A DNA stretch of 53,542 nt from an uncultured Eubacteriales bacterium (lineage in GTDB: Bacteria; Bacillota; Clostridia; Oscillospirales; Acutalibacteraceae), in assembly GCA_949293815.1 (NCBI GenBank), contig CASFEZ010000012.1:1-53542 (forward strand), read 5' to 3'. Positions 33,801 to 41,016 of this stretch are shown one piece after another. Below the pieces are notes generated by a model. It had not been told where the DNA came from and searched no databases. It worked only from the letters and a program-made list of their open reading frames with translations. Each line of letters opens with the position of its first letter. The first letter of the stretch is position 1. The position numbers and the translations under genes were made by a program.

Positions 33801-34359
33801 GTCGGATACGGTTGCACAGGCGGACGCCGCTGCCGCGTCAGGCGATACCGTCAGCGCAAAGGCGCAGCTGGCAGCTGATTTAATGGATAAGGTCGGTGTT
33901 ACGGCGGTGGCGTATACTTCCGATACGGTTTCGACCTTTGAAGAAGTCATTCAGGCAATGAGTATTGTGGTCGCGCTGCTGATTGTGGCTGCTGCCGTAT
34001 TGGAAATGGTTGTTTTGTATAACCTTGCCAATGTCAATATCAACGAGCGCTTGCGTGAAATTGCCACGCTGAAGGTTGTTGGCTTCTACGATAAAGAGGT
34101 TTCTTCGTATATATATCGCGAGAATATGATTCTGACGGTGTTGGGCGCTCTGATAGGGCTGCTTCTGGGTGTTATCCTGCATCAGCTGATGCTGCACTAT
34201 ATTGTGATTGATTCTGTTACTTACGGTGCGTCAGCCGGCGTTTTCAGCTATATCATCGCTCTGGTTTCCACGCTGGTTTTCTCGTTGGCGGTCAACCTGA
34301 TTTTGCACCGTAAGCTGAAAAAGGTCAGCATGGTTGAGTCGTTTAAGTCAATGGAATAA
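30802..34359 (+). CDS. Very large FtsX-family ABC permease with an extracellular coiled coil
   Basis: Protein of 1185 aa. A first membrane helix (about 18-40) leads to an extracellular MacB-like domain (about 45-285), then a long Gln/Ala/Glu-rich coiled coil (about 290-620, with repeated AQAQ, LQAQ and QLQ motifs). A block of three helices (about 640-765) carries the first FtsX domain, with TLKALGYTDGQILGKYI. Another helix (about 815-835), a second periplasmic-type domain and a final FtsX block (REIATLKVVGFYDKEVSSYI) follow. The protein therefore contains two FtsX domains on one chain, sufficient with an ATPase dimer. Such exporters in Firmicutes handle lipids, peptides or envelope stress; substrate here is unknown. 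The adjacent convergent XRE gene may regulate it. Confidence 0.9.
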   Translation: MKKGLVKNTLRSIRRSFSRFLAIMIIVATGFAFFAGIKAAGPDMLATAKKYYNDNNLMDLRIQSDLGLTAADAQAVSAVEGVDYVMPQKFVDALVWVNGAVESDIDGAQISARAYGINLQSLSTYASGVKDPAFINRPDLLEGRYPTAENECLVDASALSTPDSYQIGNVITLGGDGTSIDLSLSVTEFTIVGIIRSPYYVSFERGNSLVGSGKIGTYIYIPDSVILADYYSEIYVTVQNADNYEPYSDEYYDYVAQTAERISAIAPQRLSVRAADLNSTLPAQITSAQTQLNTLVQQADAQFSEAEANVSFLESLAANGDAILAQAQAEYNATFSEQSTVLSDSQNEYSEQVNLYNQLQAYVASAQTEWNANNSAYQAALAEYNEKQAQLQAANAEITSAENNIATLRSMINTTRSVFDSLSAMQGAALNQDDIQNIVGVLEAVNPELYNAIRSLTAQGMAVDALALITPQLEAYEAQLTQAEAELEQGQAEYAEQEEALNEANTTLQQTNAALTSSKALLDQYTQQLADAKEKLDAAGVQLQSGSYELSLQQLQAQQQLATLQAQVEDADANLETAKRELEEARAEVNGQIEYAQTIITNGQNTLNKISTAQWNVYDRSDTPGYSGFGEAAENVNTLANIFPVFFVLVAAMVSLTTMTRMVEDERIQLGTLKALGYTDGQILGKYITYSLLASVLGSVIGVAVGIYAFPYAIFAAYGIMYEMPPLIISIPWVTVVVGFIVFCVMAVLLSWYACRRELMVVPAVLMRAKAPKNGKRVLLEKIKPIWNRLSFTSKVTLRNTFRTPKRCLMTIVGIAGCTALLFAGLGMYNSVRAIMINQYGDNGISRYDMQIVFDDPQASAQDSVISSVARDNRLDSILLTSMTSLVGGSEQSSDTLDVYVLVPENTALFPTMVNLVNANGNDAVTLSDSGVVITKKFADTARVSVGDTVTLQTADGNVYSAPVSAIVENYTFDYVYMTPTVYQSVFGSVPAYHYAMATLSDTVAQADAAAASGDTVSAKAQLAADLMDKVGVTAVAYTSDTVSTFEEVIQAMSIVVALLIVAAAVLEMVVLYNLANVNINERLREIATLKVVGFYDKEVSSYIYRENMILTVLGALIGLLLGVILHQLMLHYIVIDSVTYGASAGVFSYIIALVSTLVFSLAVNLILHRKLKKVSMVESFKSME

Positions 34360-34373
34360 AAGAAAAATAAAGC

Positions 34374-34420
34374 AGGAACCGGTATCAGGCGAATAGCTTG
34401 TGACCGGTTCCTTTTTTTTG
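34374..34420. terminator. Terminator between the permease and the XRE gene
   Basis: AGGAACCGGT (34374-34383) pairs perfectly with ACCGGTTCCT (34403-34412), followed by a run of T on the plus strand; the minus strand side is also T-rich. Confidence 0.85.
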
Positions 34421-34428
34421 TACAGCGG

Positions 34429-34905
34429 TTACGGTGTTTCCAAAAAGACTTCTTCCTGTATGTTTTCCGTATTGGCGGTGACATTATCTGTGCGTAATAT
34501 GCTGAACAGAGCGATGCCGACGAGATTCAGCAACAGGCAAACGAGAAGAACTATTCCAATGGCTCTCCAAATGCGGCGGGCACGCCGGTTTTTTGCTGCC
34601 AGCTGCCGGTTGATTTCCGCCAACTGGCAGGCAAGTGCATCTGTTGCGAGCTGTGCCCGGTCTTCCGGCTGGGCAGACGATGGTTCTGCGTCCGGTTGTG
34701 CGGGCGGCTGCTGCCGTTCCCCCAACAGGTCAGATACGGAAATATCCAAAACATCTGCCAGCTGCATCAATAAATCCGCATCGGGTACCGATCGGTTCTG
34801 CTCCCATTTGGATACGGTTTGCCGTACCACCGAAAGGCGCTTTGCTACCTCTTCCTGGGACAAGCCCTTTTGCTTTCTGTAATACTGGATTTTTTCTCCC
34901 AACAT
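34429..34905 (-). CDS. XRE-family regulator with one C-terminal membrane helix
   Basis: Protein of 158 aa; AAAGGAGG sits 7 bases before ATG. An HTH_3 domain occupies 1-64 (MLGEKIQYYRKQKGLSQEEV, LSVVRQTVSKWEQNRSVPDA, VLDISVSDLLG). A Gln/Pro-rich linker and an amphipathic helix lead to one hydrophobic segment at about 113-137 (AIGIVLLVCLLLNLVGIALF) and a short outside tail. It has the same design as the regulator at 27890-28582, which suggests a shared mode of membrane-signal control. It is convergent with the ABC exporter genes; a regulatory link to that operon or to the divergent phosphoesterase operon is inference. Confidence 0.87.
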   Translation of the reverse strand: MLGEKIQYYRKQKGLSQEEVAKRLSVVRQTVSKWEQNRSVPDADLLMQLADVLDISVSDLLGERQQPPAQPDAEPSSAQPEDRAQLATDALACQLAEINRQLAAKNRRARRIWRAIGIVLLVCLLLNLVGIALFSILRTDNVTANTENIQEEVFLETP

Positions 34906-35053
34906 AGGAGAACCTCCTTTTCATTTTACATTTTCGTGCCTATATCATAGCATATCTCTTACGCTCCGGCAAGCAACGGGTGTTCACCACAGCGCAACGC
35001 CGGCAGGCGCGGCATGCACTTTTGGTTCAGCTTCATAAAATTTTATAAAACTA

Positions 35054-35082
35054 TGGACTTTTTTAATGAAATGTGTTAAAAT
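35054..35082 (+). promoter_or_regulatory. Promoter of the phosphoesterase operon
   Basis: TGGACT (35054-35059), 17-bp spacer, TAAAAT (35077-35082), 36 bp before the first gene. A 12-bp A/T palindrome, ATAAAATTTTAT, lies just upstream at 35035-35046. Confidence 0.55.
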
Positions 35083-35118
35083 CTTCAATAGCAATCGATG
35101 AAAATGGAGGTAGATTTT

Positions 35119-36246
35119 ATGCGGAAAAACGGAAAACGACTGCTTTCCCTGCTGCTTTCGCTGGTATTGGTCTTTGGCATGATGACCAGTGCTTTGGCGG
35201 CGGACGGCTCCGACACGGCATTAAAATTCAATAATGGGCAGCTGAAGATTTTGCTGCTTGCCGATTGTCAGGACGGCGCTGTACCGGACGGTCGTATGAT
35301 TCAAATGATTAACGACGCGCTGGACGCCGAGCAGCCGGATCTGGTTGTTTTTCTGGGCGATAATGTGGTGCAGGTCGGCAAGGCGCTGAACGAAGCGGCC
35401 ATTCGCCAGATTGTAGAGCCGGTCACCTCGCGCGGGATTCCTTTTTCCTTTGTGTTTGGTAATCATGACGGCGAAGCCCGTTCCGAGGACGAAATGCTCG
35501 CCTTTTATCAATCCTTCCCCGGCTGCCTGACCTATGACGCGGATCCCGAAATTTTCGGTACTGCCAACTGCAATGTGCCGGTCTATTCTTCGGACGGCAG
35601 CGAGATTGTTTATAATCTCTGGTTCTTGGATGCCAATAACTACGACGAGGAAGTCGGCGCGTACTATGACCATGTCCACGAGGATCAGCTGAACTGGTAC
35701 CGGGAAACCAGCATTGCGCTGGAAGAACAGGTGGGGCATAAAGTGCCTTCCATGATGTTCCAGCATATTCCGCTGCCGCAAATCTATGACTTTGTGCAGG
35801 AAGCCACCCCCGACGATACCGTTACCTGGGAATATATGGGCAAGCTATATACGAACAGGCTGATTGAGGGCGCGGATGTGGAAGGCTTTGCCGGCAGCGT
35901 CCCCGGCGCACCGGCGCAGGACGGCGGTCAGTTTGCTGTGCTGCAGGAGCGCGGCGATGTGGTTGCGGTGGTAAACGGTCACGACCATGTCAATGCGATG
36001 GTTGCCCATCATGAGGGCGGCATCGATCTGATCTCCTGCCCAACGGCGAATGCGGCTTTGGACAGCTACGGGGATGTACACGGCTATGGTGTGATTACAC
36101 TGGATGAATCCGACCTTTCAACCTATTCGTATGATACGGTGTCGTATGCATCGATGTATCCAGATGAAAATGTATTTACCGGTTTCATCAAACAGCTGCG
36201 CGGGCTGTTCTCCAGCTTAATGATTATTTTTGAACAGCTTTTTTGA
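35119..36246 (+). CDS. Secreted metallophosphoesterase, copy 1
   Basis: Protein of 375 aa. ATG at 35119 follows GGAGG by 8 bases. A signal peptide (1-27, cleavage after SALA) leads into a calcineurin-like phosphoesterase of the DCR2/purple-acid-phosphatase-related type. Metal motifs in order: ADCQD (48-52, with Gln where most members have His), FLGDN (78-82), GNHDGE (114-119), FQHI (around 214) and NGHDHVN (around 287). It hydrolyses a phosphoester outside the cell; the natural substrate cannot be read. After the catalytic domain a hydrophobic amphipathic segment (FTGFIKQLRGLFSSLMIIFE) ends the protein and could tether it to membrane or partner. It is the first of three tandem paralogues separated by about 50 bp, probably one operon. 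Confidence 0.87.
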   Translation: MRKNGKRLLSLLLSLVLVFGMMTSALAADGSDTALKFNNGQLKILLLADCQDGAVPDGRMIQMINDALDAEQPDLVVFLGDNVVQVGKALNEAAIRQIVEPVTSRGIPFSFVFGNHDGEARSEDEMLAFYQSFPGCLTYDADPEIFGTANCNVPVYSSDGSEIVYNLWFLDANNYDEEVGAYYDHVHEDQLNWYRETSIALEEQVGHKVPSMMFQHIPLPQIYDFVQEATPDDTVTWEYMGKLYTNRLIEGADVEGFAGSVPGAPAQDGGQFAVLQERGDVVAVVNGHDHVNAMVAHHEGGIDLISCPTANAALDSYGDVHGYGVITLDESDLSTYSYDTVSYASMYPDENVFTGFIKQLRGLFSSLMIIFEQLF

Positions 36247-36296
36247 TCAAATTACTGTAAATACAAATAAATGATACAGACAGGTGGAGATTAGAT

Positions 36297-37457
36297 ATGA
36301 AAAAAATGAGCAAAAGAATTCTTGCCCTGCTGCTTTCTCTGGTAATGGCGCTGAGCTGCATGGCTTTTGCTTCGGCGGAAACCGGCGCTGCCGAAACGCC
36401 GCAGCTGCAATTTAACAACGGGCAACTGAAAATTGTTGTCTTTGCGGATTGTCAGGATGATGTCTTTGCGGACGGACGGATGCTGCAACTGATGAACGAT
36501 GCGCTGGACAAAGAACAGCCCGATTTGGTTGTCTTTACCGGTGATAATGTGGTGCAGGCCGTCAAGCCCTTAAATCAGGCGGCTATCGACCAGATTTTGG
36601 AGCCGGTGGTGTCCCGCGGGATTCCGTTTGCCGTCACCTTTGGCAATCATGACGGAGAGTATTTTTCAAAAGAAGAAATGCTTGCCTACTACCAGTCCTT
36701 TGACGGCTGTTTAAGCTATGATGCGGATCCGGCACTTACCGGCGTTGGCACCTGCAATATCCCGGTATATTCATCGGACGGCAGTGCGATTGCCTATAAT
36801 TTGTGGATAATCGATTCTAATATGTACGACGAGGAAAACGGCGGCTATGACTATGTGCATCAGGACCAGCTGGATTGGTATGTAAAAACGAGCGAAGCGC
36901 TGGAAGCGGAAGCCGGATACAAAGTGCCGTCCATGATGTTCCAGCATATTGTCGTTCCCGAAATCTATGAATGTCTGCGGGAGGCAACGGCGGAGGATAC
37001 CAACACCCGCACCTATCAGGGTAAGACCTATGCGTTACAGCTGAATGAGAACGCGGAAGGGTATTTAGGGGAGTTCCCCTGTCCGCCGACAGTAAACGGC
37101 GGTCAGTTCGATACCTTGCTTTCCCGCGGGGATGTGGTTGGTATTGTTACCGGTCACGACCATGTAAATGATTTTATCGGCTCGTATCAGGGCATTGATT
37201 TCATTCAGTTCCCCGGCATCAATTTTGCCTCCTATGGCGATGATGCGGTGCGCGGCTACGGTGTGATTGTGATTGATGAAGACAATACCGATTCCTACGA
37301 GGCGTATTCCGTGCAGTACAGCGATGTGTACGCGGATTCCTCGGTGCTGGACGAGGCGGAAACGGTTCTGCAAGCGTTTGTTCGCAGCTTGCAGCTGATG
37401 TTCCAGCGCATCATGGATTCCCTGAACGAGTTGTTTGCCATGCTGAAAGCGGCATAA
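36297..37457 (+). CDS. Secreted metallophosphoesterase, copy 2
   Basis: Protein of 386 aa, paralogue of its two neighbours with the same order of motifs: signal peptide (1-26, MAFASAE), FADCQD, FTGDNVVQ, GNHDGE, FQHIVVP, GHDHVND. It is closer to copy 1 than to copy 3 in the N-terminal segment LQFNNGQLKIVVFADCQDD. The C-terminal tail is again helical and amphipathic (VLQAFVRSLQLMFQRIMDSL). GGTGGAG lies upstream of the ATG, 50 bp after copy 1. The His-to-Gln change in the first metal motif is shared, so it is a stable feature of the subgroup and not a single mutation. Substrate unknown. Confidence 0.86.
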   Translation: MKKMSKRILALLLSLVMALSCMAFASAETGAAETPQLQFNNGQLKIVVFADCQDDVFADGRMLQLMNDALDKEQPDLVVFTGDNVVQAVKPLNQAAIDQILEPVVSRGIPFAVTFGNHDGEYFSKEEMLAYYQSFDGCLSYDADPALTGVGTCNIPVYSSDGSAIAYNLWIIDSNMYDEENGGYDYVHQDQLDWYVKTSEALEAEAGYKVPSMMFQHIVVPEIYECLREATAEDTNTRTYQGKTYALQLNENAEGYLGEFPCPPTVNGGQFDTLLSRGDVVGIVTGHDHVNDFIGSYQGIDFIQFPGINFASYGDDAVRGYGVIVIDEDNTDSYEAYSVQYSDVYADSSVLDEAETVLQAFVRSLQLMFQRIMDSLNELFAMLKAA

Positions 37458-37507
37458 CGGAGCATTGCTTGCGCAAACGCTTTGTGCAAAAGAAATGAGG
37501 AAAAAGA

Positions 37508-38719
37508 ATGAGGCTTCTTTTTAGGAAAACAATTGCATGGCTGTTGGCAGCGCTGCTGGCAGTGGGGCTTGCCGTGCCTGCCTCGGCGGCGGTGCTGCCA
37601 GATGGGGCGGGCAGCTATACGCTGCGTTTCAACGAGGATGGCAGCTTTAAGATTGTTATTTTTGCCGACTGTCAGGACGGCATTATCCCCAACGGTCGCA
37701 TGACCAAATTCATGGCGGACGCGCTGGATAAGGAACAGCCGGATATGGTGATTTTCCTTGGCGATAATGTTTTGCAGGAGTTCCAGCCTTTCAATCAGGC
37801 GGGCATTGAGCAGATTCTGCGCCCGCTGGTGGAGCGCGGTATTCCTTACGCCTATGTCTGGGGCAATCACGACGGCGAATATAATACCAAAGAGAATATG
37901 CACGCCATTTACAGTCATTACGGTACCTGCCTGACCCATGACGCCGAACCTGCTCTGACCGGCTTTGGTACCTGTAATCTGCCGATTTATGCGTCGGACG
38001 GCAGCGACGACATGGTTTTTAACCTCTGGCTGATGGATTCCAATATGTATCTTGATGGCGACAAAAGCAAGGGATATGATTATGTCCACCAGGATCAGCT
38101 GGATTGGTATGTCCGCACCAGCGAAGCCATTGCCCGCGAGCAGGGGCATCAGGTGCCCTCGCTGATGTTCCAGCATATTATTGTTCCGGAAATTTATGAT
38201 TTACTGGAAATCGCGCCGGAGGACGCGGAGGGCGAAAACGTTTGTGAATACAACGGTCAGAAATATTATCTCGCTTTCCGGGAGGATGCCGACGCCGAAG
38301 GTCTGATGCTCGAATCGCCGAGCCCCTCTACCGTCAACGGCGGGCAGCTTTCCACAGTTGCCGAGCGCGGCGATGTGATGGCAATTTTCACCGGACATGA
38401 CCATACCAACAATTTCCGCGCCACAGTGCAGGGCGTAGAATTGATTCAGTGTTCTGCCATGGCGTTTATGGCACGCAACGATGATCGCACCCGAGGGTAT
38501 CACACCGTGGTTCTCAGCGAGGATAACCCGCAGGATTTCGATTTTACCACAACGCTGTATACCGAAATGTACCCCGATGAAACCATCGCCGACCAGGCAG
38601 AAGCCTATATCGACGGCGCCGGCTGGGGTGTTGCGTATGTGCTCAAATGCCTGGTGCAGTATCTGGTTGATTTGTTCCGTCCCCTCACAGAGCTGCTCAC
38701 TTCGCTGACCGCCGCTTGA
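37508..38719 (+). CDS. Secreted metallophosphoesterase, copy 3
   Basis: Protein of 403 aa, the most divergent of the three. Signal peptide (1-26, ending VPASAA), FADCQDG, FLGDNVLQ, GNHDGEYN, FQHIIVPEIYDL, TGHDHTNN. Extra residues between the fourth and fifth motifs explain its greater length. The tail (YVLKCLVQYLVDLFRPLTEL) is again an amphipathic helix. TGAGGAAAAAG precedes the ATG. Two strong hairpins end the operon shortly after. Retention of all metal ligands in three copies argues that each is active; divergence suggests different phosphoester substrates. Confidence 0.86.
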   Translation: MRLLFRKTIAWLLAALLAVGLAVPASAAVLPDGAGSYTLRFNEDGSFKIVIFADCQDGIIPNGRMTKFMADALDKEQPDMVIFLGDNVLQEFQPFNQAGIEQILRPLVERGIPYAYVWGNHDGEYNTKENMHAIYSHYGTCLTHDAEPALTGFGTCNLPIYASDGSDDMVFNLWLMDSNMYLDGDKSKGYDYVHQDQLDWYVRTSEAIAREQGHQVPSLMFQHIIVPEIYDLLEIAPEDAEGENVCEYNGQKYYLAFREDADAEGLMLESPSPSTVNGGQLSTVAERGDVMAIFTGHDHTNNFRATVQGVELIQCSAMAFMARNDDRTRGYHTVVLSEDNPQDFDFTTTLYTEMYPDETIADQAEAYIDGAGWGVAYVLKCLVQYLVDLFRPLTELLTSLTAA

Positions 38720-38786
38720 TTGTGCGCAGGCGGATACGGCTTTTGCGCGGTACGACAATTGCAAACATCTTTTTATCTCCTTATTT

Positions 38787-38855
38787 GCCTGTTTTCTGAG
38801 CGGAAACAGGCGAAACCGGCAGTCCATGCGGCGGACTGCCGGTTTTATATTTTTT
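38787..38855 (+). terminator. Double terminator after the phosphoesterase operon
   Basis: First hairpin GCCTGTTT / AAACAGGC (38787-38794, 38804-38811); second AACCGGCAGTCC / GGACTGCCGGTT (38814-38825, 38833-38844), followed by TTATATTTTTTT. Confidence 0.85.
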
Positions 38856-38962
38856 TATAAATAACTGAGGATTTTTACGGTTTGTTTTGTTATATAGATG
38901 TAAGGGTAAAACAGAAAGTCGCTTCTGTTGCTCTGAAAAGCAAAAAGAATGGAGGAAAGAAG

Positions 38963-39766
38963 ATGAAAAAGTGTAAAATCATTTGTGCCCTTTGCCTGTG
39001 TGTGGTGGTGTTTGGCGGCTGTATTTTATCTTTCGCGGCAGATGCAGGAGGGCAGGAAGCGCCGAATTGGCTTACGGCAACGCTATTGGTCAATGGGGTG
39101 GAAACCAGTTTTGTGCGCAACGAGTATTATCGGGCTTATGCAAACGATTTTGGTGCCTATTATTATGATGCCTATCAAAGCGAGCCACCGGCAGAAAAAA
39201 TCGACGCCGATTTTTATGAATCCATCCAATCCGATCCGCACCAGCGGTATATGACCGTTATCATGACGAGTCAGGCTGCCGACGCCGCAGCGGCAGCAGC
39301 TGCTTTGGCGCTGCCCGAGGAGGATATCCTGGTATTTTGCGACCAGGTGCCGGTGGTGATGATTTACCTTGCCGATGGCGATATCGACGCCCTGTTGGCC
39401 TCAGAGGCAGTCGCCGCCGTGGAACTATCGTTCCCAGCTGTTACATCCCAGACCAATGTGGTAACGGCGGATATATTAGACATTACCTATGCGCCCACCA
39501 CAGCGGATGCAAGAAAAATTTTGCGCTATGCGGTTGATTTGGAGGAGCCGCCGGAGGATATTGAATTGGGCAAACGGTTCTTTGTTTTGAGCGATACGGA
39601 TTTGGATGGCCGATTGACCACCGATGACGCGCGAACGGCTTTGCGCATTGCTGTTGGCCTTGAACAGGGGAATACCTATTACAGGTCGGATGGCGCCAGT
39701 ATGTTCTGGAGCGATGGATACGGCTTCAAAACACCGGACTGGCTTTTACAGCAGATGGCGAGCTGA
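38963..39766 (+). CDS. Secreted protein with a dockerin-like C-terminus
   Basis: Protein of 267 aa; GGAGG precedes the ATG at 38963. A hydrophobic leader (MKKCKIICALCLCVVVFGGC) could be a lipoprotein signal ending at Cys20 or a normal signal cleaved after SFAADA. Residues 35-195 are an unrecognised domain with a long Ala-rich helix (AADAAAAAAALALPEED), possibly related to inhibitor or surface modules. Residues about 200-245 hold two repeats of the dockerin pattern: a degenerate YAPTTADARKILRYAVDLEE and a canonical DTDLDGRLTTDDARTALRIA. It is probably attached to a cohesin scaffold or involved in calcium-dependent packing. It follows the phosphoesterase operon by 240 bp and is probably its own unit. 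Confidence 0.75.
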   Translation: MKKCKIICALCLCVVVFGGCILSFAADAGGQEAPNWLTATLLVNGVETSFVRNEYYRAYANDFGAYYYDAYQSEPPAEKIDADFYESIQSDPHQRYMTVIMTSQAADAAAAAAALALPEEDILVFCDQVPVVMIYLADGDIDALLASEAVAAVELSFPAVTSQTNVVTADILDITYAPTTADARKILRYAVDLEEPPEDIELGKRFFVLSDTDLDGRLTTDDARTALRIAVGLEQGNTYYRSDGASMFWSDGYGFKTPDWLLQQMAS

Positions 39767-39786
39767 TATTTTCTTATTTGCAACCA

Positions 39787-39821
39787 AAAAGACGGCAGGG
39801 CATTACGCTTTGCCGTCTTTT
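39787..39821. terminator. Bidirectional terminator between the dockerin gene and iolG
   Basis: AAAAGACGGCA (39787-39797) pairs with TGCCGTCTTTT (39811-39821), flanked by A and T runs on both strands. Confidence 0.85.
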
Positions 39822-39842
39822 ACTATGTTGTTTGAACGGGCG

Positions 39843-40853
39843 TTACAGCAGCTCTTCAAGCTTTACGGGGCGGTGCTCCGCAACGCTCTTTTTGGCGGCG
39901 AGGGCAATCAGCACCGACTGCAAGCCTGCTTCGATGCCTACCGGCGGCTCGGTGTCGTTCACAATGGCGTCGATGAACTGGTTCATCTCGGTGGCAAAGG
40001 ACTGCATATAGCGTTCCAGGAAGAAATACAGGGGTTTTTCACCGGTTACGCCGTTTTCATCGGCGATAACGGCGCTGGAGAGGGTGTCGTTCGAGGTGGC
40101 AACCATGCCCTTGGAGCCGAACACCTCGGCGCGCTGGTCATAGCCATAGGCGGCGCGGCGGGAATTGTCGATGACCGCCAGGGCGCCGTTTTTCATTTTC
40201 ATGGTGATAATGGCGGTGTCCACATCGCCCTGTTCACCGATGGCGGGGTCAACCAGAACGGCGGAGTTTACATAGATTTCGTCCACCTGGCTATTTACGA
40301 GGAAGCACGCCATGTCAAAGTCATGGATGGTCATATCCAAAAAGATACCGCCGGATACCTTGATATACGCCGGATTGGGCGGCTCCGGGTCGCGGGAAGT
40401 AATTTTTACAATATGCGGATCGCCAATCTTCCCCGCGTCCACAGCGGCGCGGATGGCGGCGAAGTTGTGGTCAAAGCGGCGGTTGAAGCCCACCTGGAAT
40501 TTCAGGTTTTTGCCCGCCAGCGCTTTTTTGACCGCGTTAATCTTCTCAATCGAGTGATCCACGGGTTTTTCACAGAATACATGCTTGCCCGCTTCAATCG
40601 CTTCAATGGAAATGGCCGCATGGGTGTCGGTAGAAGAGCAAATCAACACTGCGTCAATTTCCGGGTCTGCGAGGATTTTTTTGTAGTCGGTGTAAATATC
40701 CTTTACGCCGAAGCTCTCCAAAAAGGCACGGGTTTCGTCGTTCATAAACGGGTCGGCAACCGCTTTCACCGTGGCGTTTTTAACCTGATAGCTGATGGAT
40801 TGCAGGTGCACCTTGCCGATGCGTCCCGCACCGATAATGCCTACTTGAATCAT
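39843..40853 (-). CDS. iolG: Myo-inositol 2-dehydrogenase
   Basis: Protein of 336 aa oxidising myo-inositol to scyllo-inosose with NAD+, the first step of inositol catabolism. The Gfo/Idh/MocA Rossmann loop is VGIIGAGRIGKVHLQSI, with ICSSTDTHAAISIEAI and the EKPVDHS motif carrying the active-site Lys. IHDFDMACFLV contains the catalytic His-Asp pair of IolG. AAAGGAGATC precedes the ATG. It is the last gene of the iol unit, 163 bp beyond iolA, so it may also have its own promoter. Other Gfo/Idh dehydrogenases look similar, but the neighbourhood makes IolG by far the best call. Confidence 0.9.
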   Translation of the reverse strand: MIQVGIIGAGRIGKVHLQSISYQVKNATVKAVADPFMNDETRAFLESFGVKDIYTDYKKILADPEIDAVLICSSTDTHAAISIEAIEAGKHVFCEKPVDHSIEKINAVKKALAGKNLKFQVGFNRRFDHNFAAIRAAVDAGKIGDPHIVKITSRDPEPPNPAYIKVSGGIFLDMTIHDFDMACFLVNSQVDEIYVNSAVLVDPAIGEQGDVDTAIITMKMKNGALAVIDNSRRAAYGYDQRAEVFGSKGMVATSNDTLSSAVIADENGVTGEKPLYFFLERYMQSFATEMNQFIDAIVNDTEPPVGIEAGLQSVLIALAAKKSVAEHRPVKLEELL

Positions 40854-41016
40854 TGGGGGATCTCCTTTATTTCATAATATTGTTTTACAAATAGCCGAGG
40901 TGGGGGAATCTCCTTGTGGTGTGGAAAACCACCCATGCGGATACATAGAAACAAAAACTTCTATCCATCCAAGCCCGAAGGGCTTCCGAATCTCCACTCT
41001 CCACTCTTCACGCTGC

